64,000 nucleotides of DNA from Azospirillum oleiclasticum. GTDB taxonomy: Bacteria; Pseudomonadota; Alphaproteobacteria; Azospirillales; Azospirillaceae. The DNA lies in contig NZ_JABFFR010000011.1 in assembly GCF_013423485.1 (NCBI RefSeq), positions 124,001 to 188,000 of the forward strand. Direction: 5' to 3'. The position numbers and the translations under genes were made by a program. The stretch's first letter is position 1. Every line of letters begins with the position of its first letter. This document shows positions 50,385 through 57,992 of this stretch, in pieces. The notes under the pieces were generated by a model. That model ran no database searches, was not told the DNA's origin, and saw only the letters and a program-made list of their open reading frames with translations.

Positions 50385-51651
50385 GGCGGTCCTGCGCGGG
50401 CTCGGGGCCGCCGGCGCGGTGATGGCGCTGGGGGCTCCGGCGGTGCTGGCCCAGGCGCCGCCGCGCGTCGTGGTGGTCGGCGGCGGCTTCGCCGGCGCCA
50501 CCTGCGCCCGCGCCGTGAAACGGGCCGACCCGACGGTCGCCGTCACCCTGGTGGAGCGGTCCCCGCGCTACACCGCCTGCCCCATGTCCAATGCCGTGAT
50601 CGCGGGCCTCCGCGACATGGGCGCGCAGGAGTTCGGCTACGACGGCGTGGCGGCGGAGGGGGTGGAGCTGCTGCGGGGCGCGGCCGTCGCGGTGGATCCG
50701 CAGGCCCGCCGCGTCCGCCTGGAGGACGGCACCGCCCTGCCCTACGACCGGCTGGTGCTCGCCCCCGGCATCGACCTGCGCTTCGACGCGCTGCCCGGCT
50801 ACGACGAGGCGGCGGCGGAGCGCATGCCGCACGCCTGGAAGGCCGGTCCCCAGAGCCTGCTGCTGCGTCGCCAATTGGAAGCGATGGAGGACGGCGGTGT
50901 CGTGGTGATGGCGGTGCCGGCCAACCCCTACCGCTGCCCGCCCGGCCCCTACGAGCGGGCCAGCCTGATCGCCCACTACCTGAAGACCCACAAGCCGCGC
51001 AGCAAGCTGGTCATCCTCGACGCCAAGGACGCCTTCTCCAAGCAGCGCCTGTTCGAGGCGGCGTGGCAGGAGCTCTATCCCGGCCTGATCGAATGGGTGT
51101 CGCTGTCCTTCGGCGGGCGGGTGACGGAGGTGGACGCCGCGTCGAAGACCCTGGTGACGGAGTTCGGCCAGCACCGCGCCGACGTCGCCACCGTCATCCC
51201 GCCGCAGCGGGCCGGTGCCATCGCCGCGGCGGCCGGCGTGGCGGACCGCAGCGGCTGGTGCCCGATCGATCCCGTAACCTTCGAATCCACCCTGCAGCCG
51301 GGCATCCATGTGCTGGGCGACGCGGCCATCGCCGGGGCCATGCCAAAATCCGCCTTCGCGGCGAACGGACAGGCCAAGGTCTGCGCCGCCGCCGTGGTGA
51401 CCCTGCTTCGTGGCGAGACGCCGCCGGCTCCCAAGCTGGTCAACACCTGCTACAGCCTCGTCGCCCCCGGCTACGGCATCTCCGTCGCCGGGGTCTACCA
51501 CCCGAAAGACGGTCTGCTGAGGGAGGTCGAAGGCGCCGGCGGCACCAGTCCGCCGAACGCCCCGCCGGAGACGCGCGCGTTGGAGGCGCGCTACGCGGAG
51601 GCGTGGTTCCACACCATCACCAGCGACGTCTTCGGTGGGGCGGGGCGATGA
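50371..51651 (+). CDS. fccB: Flavocytochrome c sulfide dehydrogenase flavoprotein (FccB/SoxF-like)
   Basis: Predicted 426-residue periplasmic FAD enzyme. A Tat-like signal (GRRAVLRGLGAAGA) precedes the nucleotide motif VVVVGGGFAGATC (33-45). Three cysteines match FccB: Cys70 in YTACPMSNAV, the position of covalent flavin attachment, and Cys189 (YRCPPGPYERA) and Cys360 (VNTCYSLVAPGYG), the redox disulfide pair. The family oxidises sulfide or persulfide to sulfur, passing electrons to cytochrome c. GTG at 50371 is chosen because it follows GGGGAGGC and gives a complete signal. The TGA overlaps the soxX ATG. Confidence 0.92.
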   Translation: MPGRRAVLRGLGAAGAVMALGAPAVLAQAPPRVVVVGGGFAGATCARAVKRADPTVAVTLVERSPRYTACPMSNAVIAGLRDMGAQEFGYDGVAAEGVELLRGAAVAVDPQARRVRLEDGTALPYDRLVLAPGIDLRFDALPGYDEAAAERMPHAWKAGPQSLLLRRQLEAMEDGGVVVMAVPANPYRCPPGPYERASLIAHYLKTHKPRSKLVILDAKDAFSKQRLFEAAWQELYPGLIEWVSLSFGGRVTEVDAASKTLVTEFGQHRADVATVIPPQRAGAIAAAAGVADRSGWCPIDPVTFESTLQPGIHVLGDAAIAGAMPKSAFAANGQAKVCAAAVVTLLRGETPPAPKLVNTCYSLVAPGYGISVAGVYHPKDGLLREVEGAGGTSPPNAPPETRALEARYAEAWFHTITSDVFGGAGR

Positions 51652-52082
51652 TCCCCTGGCGTGTCGTGCCGGTCGTCATGCTGCTCTCCGCCACGACGCC
51701 GGCCAGCGCAATGGCGGACGACGCCATCGACGCACCGCTCACCGGCCGTCCCGGCGATCCCGCGCGGGGTGAACGGCTGGTCGCCGACCGTCCGAAGAGC
51801 CTGTGCACCCTGTGCCACACCGGTCCCTTTCCCGCCCCGCATCTGCATGGCAGCATCGCCCCGGACCTTGCCGGCGTGGGCCGGCGCCTGACGGAGGGGC
51901 AGATCCGGTTGCGCGTGGCGGACATGAAGCGGCTCAACCCCGCGTCGATCATGCCCGCCTACGGCCGACCGGCCGACGACGATCCGCAACGCCGGGTGGC
52001 CGCCGCGTGGCGTGGCCGTCCCATATTGGACGACGGCGAGATCGAGGATCTCGTGGCCTATCTCGTGACCCTGAAGGAGTGA
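51648..52082 (+). CDS. soxX: Sulfur oxidation c-type cytochrome SoxX
   Basis: Predicted 144-residue periplasmic monoheme cytochrome. The signal peptide ends near SAMADD, heme binds at CTLCH (53-57), and Met102 in SIMPAYG is the likely distal ligand, as in SoxX. SoxX pairs with SoxA in the SoxXA complex, which links a sulfur compound to the cysteine of SoxY. Length and motifs are typical. It overlaps fccB by four bases and is followed three bases later by soxY. Confidence 0.92.
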   Translation: MIPWRVVPVVMLLSATTPASAMADDAIDAPLTGRPGDPARGERLVADRPKSLCTLCHTGPFPAPHLHGSIAPDLAGVGRRLTEGQIRLRVADMKRLNPASIMPAYGRPADDDPQRRVAAAWRGRPILDDGEIEDLVAYLVTLKE

Positions 52083-52085
52083 GAC

Positions 52086-52565
52086 ATGCCCCACCATGCC
52101 CCGTCACGGTCGCCGCGACTTGGCCGGCGCGGCCTTCTCCTCGGCGGTGCCGGCGGGCTGCTCGTGCTGTCCCTAACCGTCCGCGCCGCCGCGCGTCCCA
52201 CGCTGCAGGAGGCGATCCGCGGCTTCACGGGCGGGGCGCCCGTCAACGACGGCCGGGTGCGGCTGGAGATCCCGCCGCTGGTCGAGAACGGCAACGCCGT
52301 GGGCGTGACCGTGACCGTCGACAGCCCGATGACCGCCGACGACCATGTCCGCCGCATCGCGCTGTTCAACGAGAAGAACCCGCAGCCCGACGTCGCCGTC
52401 TTCCATCTGGGCCCGCGCTCGGGCCGTGCGCGCGTCTCCACCCGCATCCGGCTGGCCACCAGCCAGACATTGGCCGCGGTCGCGGAGCTGAGCGACGGCA
52501 GCTTCTGGTCGAGCACCGGAAGCGTGATCGTCACGCTCGCCGCCTGCATCGAGGATCTGTCATGA
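52086..52565 (+). CDS. soxY: SoxY-like sulfur carrier protein lacking the GGCGG arm
   Basis: Predicted 159-residue periplasmic protein. The twin-arginine signal is LGRRGLLLGGAGG (12-24). The SoxY-type immunoglobulin-like domain follows (about 38-155), including VRRIALFNEKNPQPDVAVFHL and a strand ending SFWSSTGSVIVTL. The hallmark of SoxY is a C-terminal swinging arm GGCGG whose Cys carries the substrate. Here the chain ends TLAACIEDLS, with one Cys (Cys154, five residues before the end) and no glycine arm. So either this Cys is used from a different position or the carrier function has changed. It overlaps soxZ by ATGA. Confidence 0.88.
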   Translation: MPHHAPSRSPRLGRRGLLLGGAGGLLVLSLTVRAAARPTLQEAIRGFTGGAPVNDGRVRLEIPPLVENGNAVGVTVTVDSPMTADDHVRRIALFNEKNPQPDVAVFHLGPRSGRARVSTRIRLATSQTLAAVAELSDGSFWSSTGSVIVTLAACIEDLS

Positions 52566-52885
52566 CCCGCGCCCTGGTCAACGCACCGAAGACCGCCCGG
52601 CCCGGCGAGGTGATCGAGATCCGCGCCATGATCGCCCACCCCATGGAGACCGGCTACCGCATCGGCCCCAACGGCGCGCCGATCCCCCGCCACATCATCC
52701 GGCGGCTGGTCTGCACCTACGACGGCGCCGAGGTCTTCGCCGCCGACTTGTACCCCGCGATGTCCGCCAACCCCTACATCGCCTTCAGCATGGTGGCGAC
52801 GGCCAGCGGCACCATCGCGCTCGCCTGGACCGACGACCACGGGGCGACGCAAACGGCCACGGCCGAGATCACGGTCGCCGGATGA
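52562..52885 (+). CDS. soxZ: Sulfur carrier partner SoxZ
   Basis: Predicted 107-residue protein without a signal peptide, as in SoxZ. It is an immunoglobulin-like beta sandwich with family motifs KTARPGEVIEIRAMIAHPME (10-29), the basic HIIRRL and PYIAFSMVATASGTI. SoxZ forms a stable pair with SoxY and is probably carried across the membrane by the Tat signal of SoxY. ATGA overlaps link it to soxY before it and soxA after it. Confidence 0.93.
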   Translation: MTRALVNAPKTARPGEVIEIRAMIAHPMETGYRIGPNGAPIPRHIIRRLVCTYDGAEVFAADLYPAMSANPYIAFSMVATASGTIALAWTDDHGATQTATAEITVAG

Positions 52886-53667
52886 CGCGCGGCGGCCGTG
52901 CCGTCGGCGTCACCGCCGCGGCGCTCCTTGCCGGCGGCGTTGCCGGGGCCGCGGACGTCGAACCCGACGCGCGGCGCTCCGGCGCCGACTTCATGGCGCC
53001 GGAAACCCGCGCGATGCAGGCGGACGACGCCAGCAACCCCGGCATGCTCTGGGTCCTGGAGGGCGAGCGGCTGTGGGCCGAACCGGCCGGCCCGGAGGGG
53101 CGGGCCTGCGCGACCTGCCACGGCGACGCGGCGCGGACCATGCGCGGGGTCGCCGCCCGCTACCCCGCTTTCGACAACGGGTCGGACCGCCCGGTGGACC
53201 TTGCAGGCCGGATCGACCAGTGCCGACAGGCGAGGCAGGGGGCGCCGCCGCTGGCGCGCGAAAGCGATCCCCTGCTGGCGCTCACCGCCTATGTCGCCCA
53301 CCAGTCCCGCGGCATGCCCGTCGCACCGCCTGGGGACACGCGGCTGGACCCGTTCCGCGAGAATGGCCGACGGCTTTTCCAGCAGCCCCTGGGCCAGCTT
53401 GGATTGGCCTGCGCCAACTGCCATGACGAGCGGTGGGACGGCCGGCTCGGCGGCGCCCCGATCACCCAGGCGCACCCGACCGCCTACCCGCTCTACCGGC
53501 TGGAGTGGCAGGCGCTCGGTTCACTTCAGAGGCGCCTGCGCAACTGCATGGCCGGCGTCCGCGCGGAGCCCCTGCCCTTCGGCGCACCGGAGCTGATCGA
53601 GCTGGAACTCCACCTGATGCAGCGCGCCGCGGGGATGCCCATGGAGACGCCGGGCGTCCGCCCCTGA
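52882..53667 (+). CDS. soxA: Sulfur oxidation diheme cytochrome SoxA
   Basis: Predicted 261-residue periplasmic cytochrome. The signal peptide ends near GAADVE. Two heme sites are present: CATCH (76-80) and CANCH (177-181). Cys222 in RNCMAGVRAEPLPFG matches the SoxA active-site cysteine that is modified to a persulfide and ligates the catalytic heme. With SoxX it forms SoxXA, which couples a sulfur compound to SoxY. It ends the operon 10 bases before the stop of the convergent cyclase gene. No soxB or soxCD follows. Confidence 0.93.
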   Translation: MTRGGRAVGVTAAALLAGGVAGAADVEPDARRSGADFMAPETRAMQADDASNPGMLWVLEGERLWAEPAGPEGRACATCHGDAARTMRGVAARYPAFDNGSDRPVDLAGRIDQCRQARQGAPPLARESDPLLALTAYVAHQSRGMPVAPPGDTRLDPFRENGRRLFQQPLGQLGLACANCHDERWDGRLGGAPITQAHPTAYPLYRLEWQALGSLQRRLRNCMAGVRAEPLPFGAPELIELELHLMQRAAGMPMETPGVRP

Positions 53668-53677
53668 AAACCGAAGC

Positions 53678-55045
53678 TCAGGCGACCCGCATCCCGCGGT
53701 CGTCACCGGCCGGGTGCACGGCCCAGACGCCGATCACGCCGCCATGCTCGGGCACGTTCACGTCACCCACAACGGACCAGGCTGCCAGCGGATCACGGCC
53801 GTCGCGCCGCGCGGCCTCGATCAGGTCGGCGCTGGCCAGTGCGGTCACGCCATGGGTTCGGGTCAAGCGCTCCAGCCGGCTCGCGACATTCACCACGTCG
53901 CCGACCACCGTGTATTCCAGCCGGCGCCCGTGCCCGAGTGTGCCGACCACCACCGGCCCCCAATGCACGCCGATCCCGACCCGCACCGGGGGCAGACCGC
54001 CGCGCACACGATCGTGGTTCCAGTCCTCGATGGCCGCGGCCATGGAGCAGGCGCAGGCGAGCGCGTTCGACGCATCCCGGCCCGTGCCGGTGACCGCACC
54101 GAAGGACGCCATCAGGCCGTCGCCCAGATACTTGTCCAGGCACCCTTCGTGCTGGAAGACACAGGCGGCCATGCGTTCGTGGAAGGCGCGCAGGAACTCC
54201 ATCACCTCCGTCGCGTCGCGGACGGCGGCGTAGCGGGTGAAGCCGACCAGATCCACGAAGAGGACCGCGGCGTCCACCCGCCGCACCGGACCGGGCTCGC
54301 CCGGCTCCAGGGCCAGCCGCTCCGCCACGCCGGGGGAGAAATAGCGGGTGAGCAGGGTGCGGTCGACCTCGGCCTCCACAAGCCGCTCAAGGTGGCGGCG
54401 CGCCCGCCACGCGCCGGCCGCCAGCAGCCCGGTGACGATCAGCAGAAGTGCCACCTGATTGTACCAGACAACGAGGTTGACGAAGGTCGGCGACAGGAAC
54501 AGGGCGAGCCAGTTGTCCGCGTCCTGTCCCGCTCCGGTCAGCCTGGCCGCCTCCACGTCGGTGATGGTGTCGGGAAGCCCGAGGATGAGCAGCATCCCGG
54601 TGCTCCACGCCAGGGCGGACGCGCCCCCGACCCACACCACCAGCAGGACGGAGCCACTGAGCGCCGTGCCGGAAAGATAGACGAAATAATAGAGGAAGTC
54701 CGGGAACCGCAGCTTCATCTGCACCGGCCAGCCCTCGCCGGCGAAGGGGTTGGGCAGCAGCAGCATCGTGGTGAGCAGCGCCACATCCAGAAGCGCGAAG
54801 CCGGCCTTCCACAGGAAGGCGTCGGGCCGAGTCCTCAGCGCGTGGGGAATGGCACCGAACAGGTAGAACAGCGCCAGCCCGCCGAGATACCAGGTGACCC
54901 GCGGGAACGGCACCATCATCAGGAGCCACAGGGCAACGGCGATGATGGCCGCCACCCGCGCCTTATGGGCGAAGGCGAGCCCCTCCTGCTCCGCCGCGAC
55001 AAAGGCCAGCCGGATCCGCTGCGGCGGCTCTTCACACCTGGACAT
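53678..55045 (-). CDS. Class III adenylate/guanylate cyclase with membrane N-terminus
   Basis: Predicted 455-residue membrane enzyme. About six hydrophobic helices (residues 30-215) precede a cyclase domain (about 245-440). The metal-binding aspartates are Asp265 (VLFVDLVGFTRYA) and Asp309 (KYLGDGLMASFG), and the dimer-interface stretch LEYTVVGDVVNVASRLE is present. It should make cAMP (substrate choice cannot be settled here) in response to a membrane signal. The ATG at 55045 starts the membrane part. It converges with soxA, with only 10 bases between stops, and its promoter is near the LysR gene. Confidence 0.92.
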   Translation of the reverse strand: MSRCEEPPQRIRLAFVAAEQEGLAFAHKARVAAIIAVALWLLMMVPFPRVTWYLGGLALFYLFGAIPHALRTRPDAFLWKAGFALLDVALLTTMLLLPNPFAGEGWPVQMKLRFPDFLYYFVYLSGTALSGSVLLVVWVGGASALAWSTGMLLILGLPDTITDVEAARLTGAGQDADNWLALFLSPTFVNLVVWYNQVALLLIVTGLLAAGAWRARRHLERLVEAEVDRTLLTRYFSPGVAERLALEPGEPGPVRRVDAAVLFVDLVGFTRYAAVRDATEVMEFLRAFHERMAACVFQHEGCLDKYLGDGLMASFGAVTGTGRDASNALACACSMAAAIEDWNHDRVRGGLPPVRVGIGVHWGPVVVGTLGHGRRLEYTVVGDVVNVASRLERLTRTHGVTALASADLIEAARRDGRDPLAAWSVVGDVNVPEHGGVIGVWAVHPAGDDRGMRVA

Positions 55046-55158
55046 GACCACCCTCTCCAAAGCCGTGTGCCGGTGGAGGATAGCCGGCGACTGTCGCAGA
55101 ACCTTGTCAGCGCCGGGCGAACTTGTATCGAGGTTGGACCGGCGCGCCGAACCCGTCC

Positions 55159-56061
55159 CTATTCGCGGGGGCGCTTCAGCTTGGCGCTCGACACGGCGCG
55201 GCGGACGATGACGGCGAAGGATCGCACGGCCGCCGGGCGCTCGCCCTCCCGCTTCCACAGGATGCCGGGGGTGCGCATCGGCGTCGGGCTCTCCAGCGCG
55301 ACGATCCGCAGGTTGTCCTGGTCCGAGACCGCCTGCTCCGACACGATCGCGGCGATCTCCATCCGGCGCACCAGGCTCAGCATGGCGGCGACGGTGTTCG
55401 TCTCCGCCAGCACCACCGGCTCGGCGCCGACCGACTGGAAACAGCTTTCGAGCATGCCCCGCGTGGTGAACTCCCGCGGGAGCATGACGAGGTTCTGGCG
55501 GTGCAGGTCGATCATGCGGATCCGCTTGCGCGGGGCGAACGGGTGCATGGCGCCGACGGCCAGCACCATCTCCTCGTTGTACAGCGGCTCGAACCACAGA
55601 TCGTGCAGCTCCGCCGGCCGGTAGGCGATGCCGATGTCGAGATCGCCGGAGCGCAGTCCCTCCTCGATGGCCGCCGCCGGCAGCTCCTCCACGATCACCC
55701 GGACCGACGGGTTGTTGGTCAGGAAGGTGGCGAGGCAGGTCGGGATCAGCCCGATGTTGAAGGTGTGGGTGGCGCCGATGCGGACGGTACCGGCGAGCGG
55801 CCGTGCCGAGCCCTTCAGCGTGCGGATGCCGTCGTCGATCTCGCGCAGCGCCTTGGTGACGCTGGGCAGCAGCAGCTCGCCCGCCTCGGTCATCGCCACC
55901 CGCTTGCCGACGCGGTCGAACAGCCTCTGGCCGACCTCGTCCTCCAGCTGCTTGATCTGGTGCGAGAGGGTGGACTGGGTGACGTGCACCTTCTCCGCCG
56001 CGTGGGTGAAGTTCAGCCGCTCGGCGAGTGCCGCGAAGTAGCGGAGGTGCCGCAGTTCCAT
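55159..56061 (-). CDS. LysR family transcriptional regulator (CynR/BenM-like)
   Basis: Predicted 300-residue regulator beginning MELRHLRYFAALAERLNFTH. The winged helix includes AAEKVHVTQSTLSHQIKQLE, and the effector domain follows (about 90-295). A longer start at 56121 would add 20 residues, but MELRHLRYF is the usual LysR opening and the longer form would begin exactly on an inverted repeat, so 56061 is preferred. It is divergent from the dioxygenase-CoA ligase-TRAP operon. The dyad at 56121-56155 lies between them, so it most likely controls that operon, as CatR/BenM-type proteins do for aromatic catabolism. Confidence 0.9.
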   Translation of the reverse strand: MELRHLRYFAALAERLNFTHAAEKVHVTQSTLSHQIKQLEDEVGQRLFDRVGKRVAMTEAGELLLPSVTKALREIDDGIRTLKGSARPLAGTVRIGATHTFNIGLIPTCLATFLTNNPSVRVIVEELPAAAIEEGLRSGDLDIGIAYRPAELHDLWFEPLYNEEMVLAVGAMHPFAPRKRIRMIDLHRQNLVMLPREFTTRGMLESCFQSVGAEPVVLAETNTVAAMLSLVRRMEIAAIVSEQAVSDQDNLRIVALESPTPMRTPGILWKREGERPAAVRSFAVIVRRAVSSAKLKRPRE

Positions 56062-56120
56062 GCCCGTCCCCTGGCCCAGCCGCTCCGAACGATCGATGCG
56101 GTCGATGGTGATGATGGGCA

Positions 56121-56155
56121 TCTATCATTTCTCCATTCGTGCAGGAAACAATAGA
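56121..56155. promoter_or_regulatory. Inverted repeat TCTATnnTTTC / GAAAnnATAGA, candidate LysR operator
   Basis: TCTAT-NN-TTTC (56121-56131) and its complement GAAA-NN-ATAGA (56145-56155) are separated by 13 bases in the divergent promoter between the LysR gene and the dioxygenase operon. The nine fixed positions match exactly. A further short dyad GAAAC-N6-GTTTC overlaps at 56145-56160. This is a good LysR-type dyad. Confidence 0.65.
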
Positions 56156-56256
56156 GTTTCAAGCAGTCCACGGAACGGACGGTGTCGGCGGCTTCCGCCG
56201 GGCGCCGCTCCGCAGAACGATCACCGCCCGGCGGTGGCATCCGGAGGGGAGGACCA

Positions 56257-57138
56257 ATGTCTCAGTTCACCGAGACCAGCATCACCGACGCGGTGCTGGC
56301 GCGCTTCGCCGAATGCGGTGACGACCGCTTCAGGACCATCATGACGTCGCTGGTCCGCCACATGCACGATTTCGTCCGCGAGGTCGAGCTGACCGAGGCG
56401 GAGTGGATGGCCGGCATCCAGTTCCTCACGGCGACCGGCCAGACCTGCACCGACAAGCGGCAGGAATTCATCCTGCTGTCGGACACGCTGGGCGTGTCGA
56501 TGCTGGTGGACGCCGTCAACAACCGCAAGCCGGCCGGCGCCCTGGAGTCGGCGGTGCAAGGTCCCTACTACTGGGAAGGCGCGCCGGAACGGCCGCTCGG
56601 CGCCAACCTGGCCGAGGGGGTGAAGGGCGAGCCGGCCTTCTATTCGGGCCGCGTGGTCACGCTCGACGGCACGCCGGTGGCGGGTGCCCTGCTCGACGTC
56701 TGGTCGGGCGACGGCGAGGGCAACTACGACATGCAGCTTCCCGGCCAGACGGAGATGCTGGCGCGCGGCAAGCTGCGCACCGACGCCGAGGGGCGCTACT
56801 GGTTCCGGTCGATCCGGCCGGCCTCATACCCGGTTCCGGTCGACGGTCCGGTCGGCGCGATGCTGAACCGAATGGGGCGGCACCCCTTCCGGCCCGGGCA
56901 CATCCACATGATCGTGTCCGCACCCGGCTTCCAGCCCGTGACCACCCAGCTCTTCGTCGCCGGCGACCCGTACCTCGACTCCGACGCGGTGTTCGGCGTG
57001 AAGGACTCGCTGGTGATCGACTTCAAACGGCACGAGCCCGGACCCGCGCCGACCGGCGAGGTGATGGACGTCCCCTTCCACACCGCCGAGTACGACTTCG
57101 TGCTCTGCCCGGTTCGTGAAGCCGCCCTGCCCGCGTGA
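56257..57138 (+). CDS. Intradiol ring-cleavage dioxygenase (hydroxyquinol 1,2-dioxygenase-like)
   Basis: Predicted 293-residue non-heme iron(III) enzyme that opens aromatic diols between the two hydroxyls. The iron ligands Tyr157 (GEGNYDMQ), Tyr191 (PASYPVP), His215 and His217 (PGHIHMIV) are all present. The N-terminal helical dimer domain (about 1-95) is typical of the catechol/hydroxyquinol group. The ATG at 56257 follows GGGGAGGACC. It heads the operon reaching 62725; the LysR gene is divergent. Catechol and hydroxyquinol types look alike here; the hydroxyquinol type is the better guess from the VQGPYYWEGAP stretch. Confidence 0.92.
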   Translation: MSQFTETSITDAVLARFAECGDDRFRTIMTSLVRHMHDFVREVELTEAEWMAGIQFLTATGQTCTDKRQEFILLSDTLGVSMLVDAVNNRKPAGALESAVQGPYYWEGAPERPLGANLAEGVKGEPAFYSGRVVTLDGTPVAGALLDVWSGDGEGNYDMQLPGQTEMLARGKLRTDAEGRYWFRSIRPASYPVPVDGPVGAMLNRMGRHPFRPGHIHMIVSAPGFQPVTTQLFVAGDPYLDSDAVFGVKDSLVIDFKRHEPGPAPTGEVMDVPFHTAEYDFVLCPVREAALPA

Positions 57139-57144
57139 CCCCGA

Positions 57145-57162
57145 CGGCGGCCCCGGCCGCCG
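57145..57162 (+). terminator. GC hairpin in the dioxygenase - lyase gap
   Basis: CGGCGGCC (57145-57152) and GGCCGCCG (57155-57162) can form a stem of about seven base pairs with a four-base loop, just after the dioxygenase stop. No T-run follows, so it could be an mRNA-processing or attenuation structure instead of a terminator. Confidence 0.35.
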
Positions 57163-57190
57163 CCGCGCCAAACCCATAGGGAGAGTTGCG

Positions 57191-57943
57191 ATGCGCAGTG
57201 CGATCTGCCGCAGCGATGCGGACAGCATCCGCATTCACGGCCTCGACCTGACGACCGACATCATCGGCAAGGTCGATCTGGGCCAGATGGCCTTCCTGGA
57301 GATCTGGGGCCGCCTGCCCACGCCGGAGGAGAACGCCGTCTTCAACGCGCTGGTGGTCTCGCTCGTCGAGCATGGGCTGACGCCCAGCGTGCTCGCGGCC
57401 CGGCTGACCTACCTGGGCGCACCGGACTCGCTGCAGGCGGCGGTGGCGGCCGGGCTGAGCGGTCTCGGCACGGTCTTCGTCGGCAGCATCGAAGGCGCCG
57501 CCCGCATGCTTCAGGAGGCGAAGGCGGCGGACGCGACGGAGGATCAGATCCCGGCCCTGGCGCGGGAGATCGTGGCACGCTTCAAGGCCGAGAAGCGGAT
57601 CATCCCCGGCCTTGGCCACCCCATCCACAAGCAGGTGGATCCGCGCACCGGGCGGCTGCTGTCCATCGCCGCGGAGAACGGCTTCCGCGGCCGGCACGTG
57701 CAGCTTCTTGAGGCCGTCGCGGCGGAAGCCGAGCGGTCGCTGGACCGCCATCTGCCGATCAACGTCTCCGGCGCCATCGGCGCGATCGCCAGCGAGCTCG
57801 GCATGGACTGGCGGGTGTGCCGCGGCATCGGGCTGATCGCCCGGACGATCGGGCTGGTCGCCCATCTGCTGGAGGAGATCCGCTCGCCCCTGGCACGGGA
57901 ACTCTGGCTGCGCACCGAGCACGAGGCGCAACCGCCGGAGTGA
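57191..57943 (+). CDS. Citryl-CoA lyase / short citrate synthase-like protein
   Basis: Predicted 250-residue protein related to the citrate synthase fold but much shorter than the usual 400-plus residues. Catalytic-type residues are kept: His61 in VEHGLTPS and His143 in GLGHPIHKQVDPR, with the C-terminal helical part RVCRGIGLIARTIGL. Proteins of this size resemble citryl-CoA lyase (CCL) and CoA-linked C-C lyases. It follows the ring-cleavage gene by 52 bases and precedes a CoA ligase. A plausible reading is that the ligase makes a CoA ester and this protein cleaves or condenses it, but the reaction is unproven. Confidence 0.85.
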   Translation: MRSAICRSDADSIRIHGLDLTTDIIGKVDLGQMAFLEIWGRLPTPEENAVFNALVVSLVEHGLTPSVLAARLTYLGAPDSLQAAVAAGLSGLGTVFVGSIEGAARMLQEAKAADATEDQIPALAREIVARFKAEKRIIPGLGHPIHKQVDPRTGRLLSIAAENGFRGRHVQLLEAVAAEAERSLDRHLPINVSGAIGAIASELGMDWRVCRGIGLIARTIGLVAHLLEEIRSPLARELWLRTEHEAQPPE

Positions 57944-57992
57944 CCCCCATCCGGTTCTCTTCCAGCGACGACATCTTCGCAGGGATGCATTC

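Noticed and set aside
56061..56121. Longer LysR start at 56121
   Set aside because: It adds 20 residues before the usual MELRHLRYF opening and would place the start codon on the edge of the operator dyad. Not excluded, but less likely.
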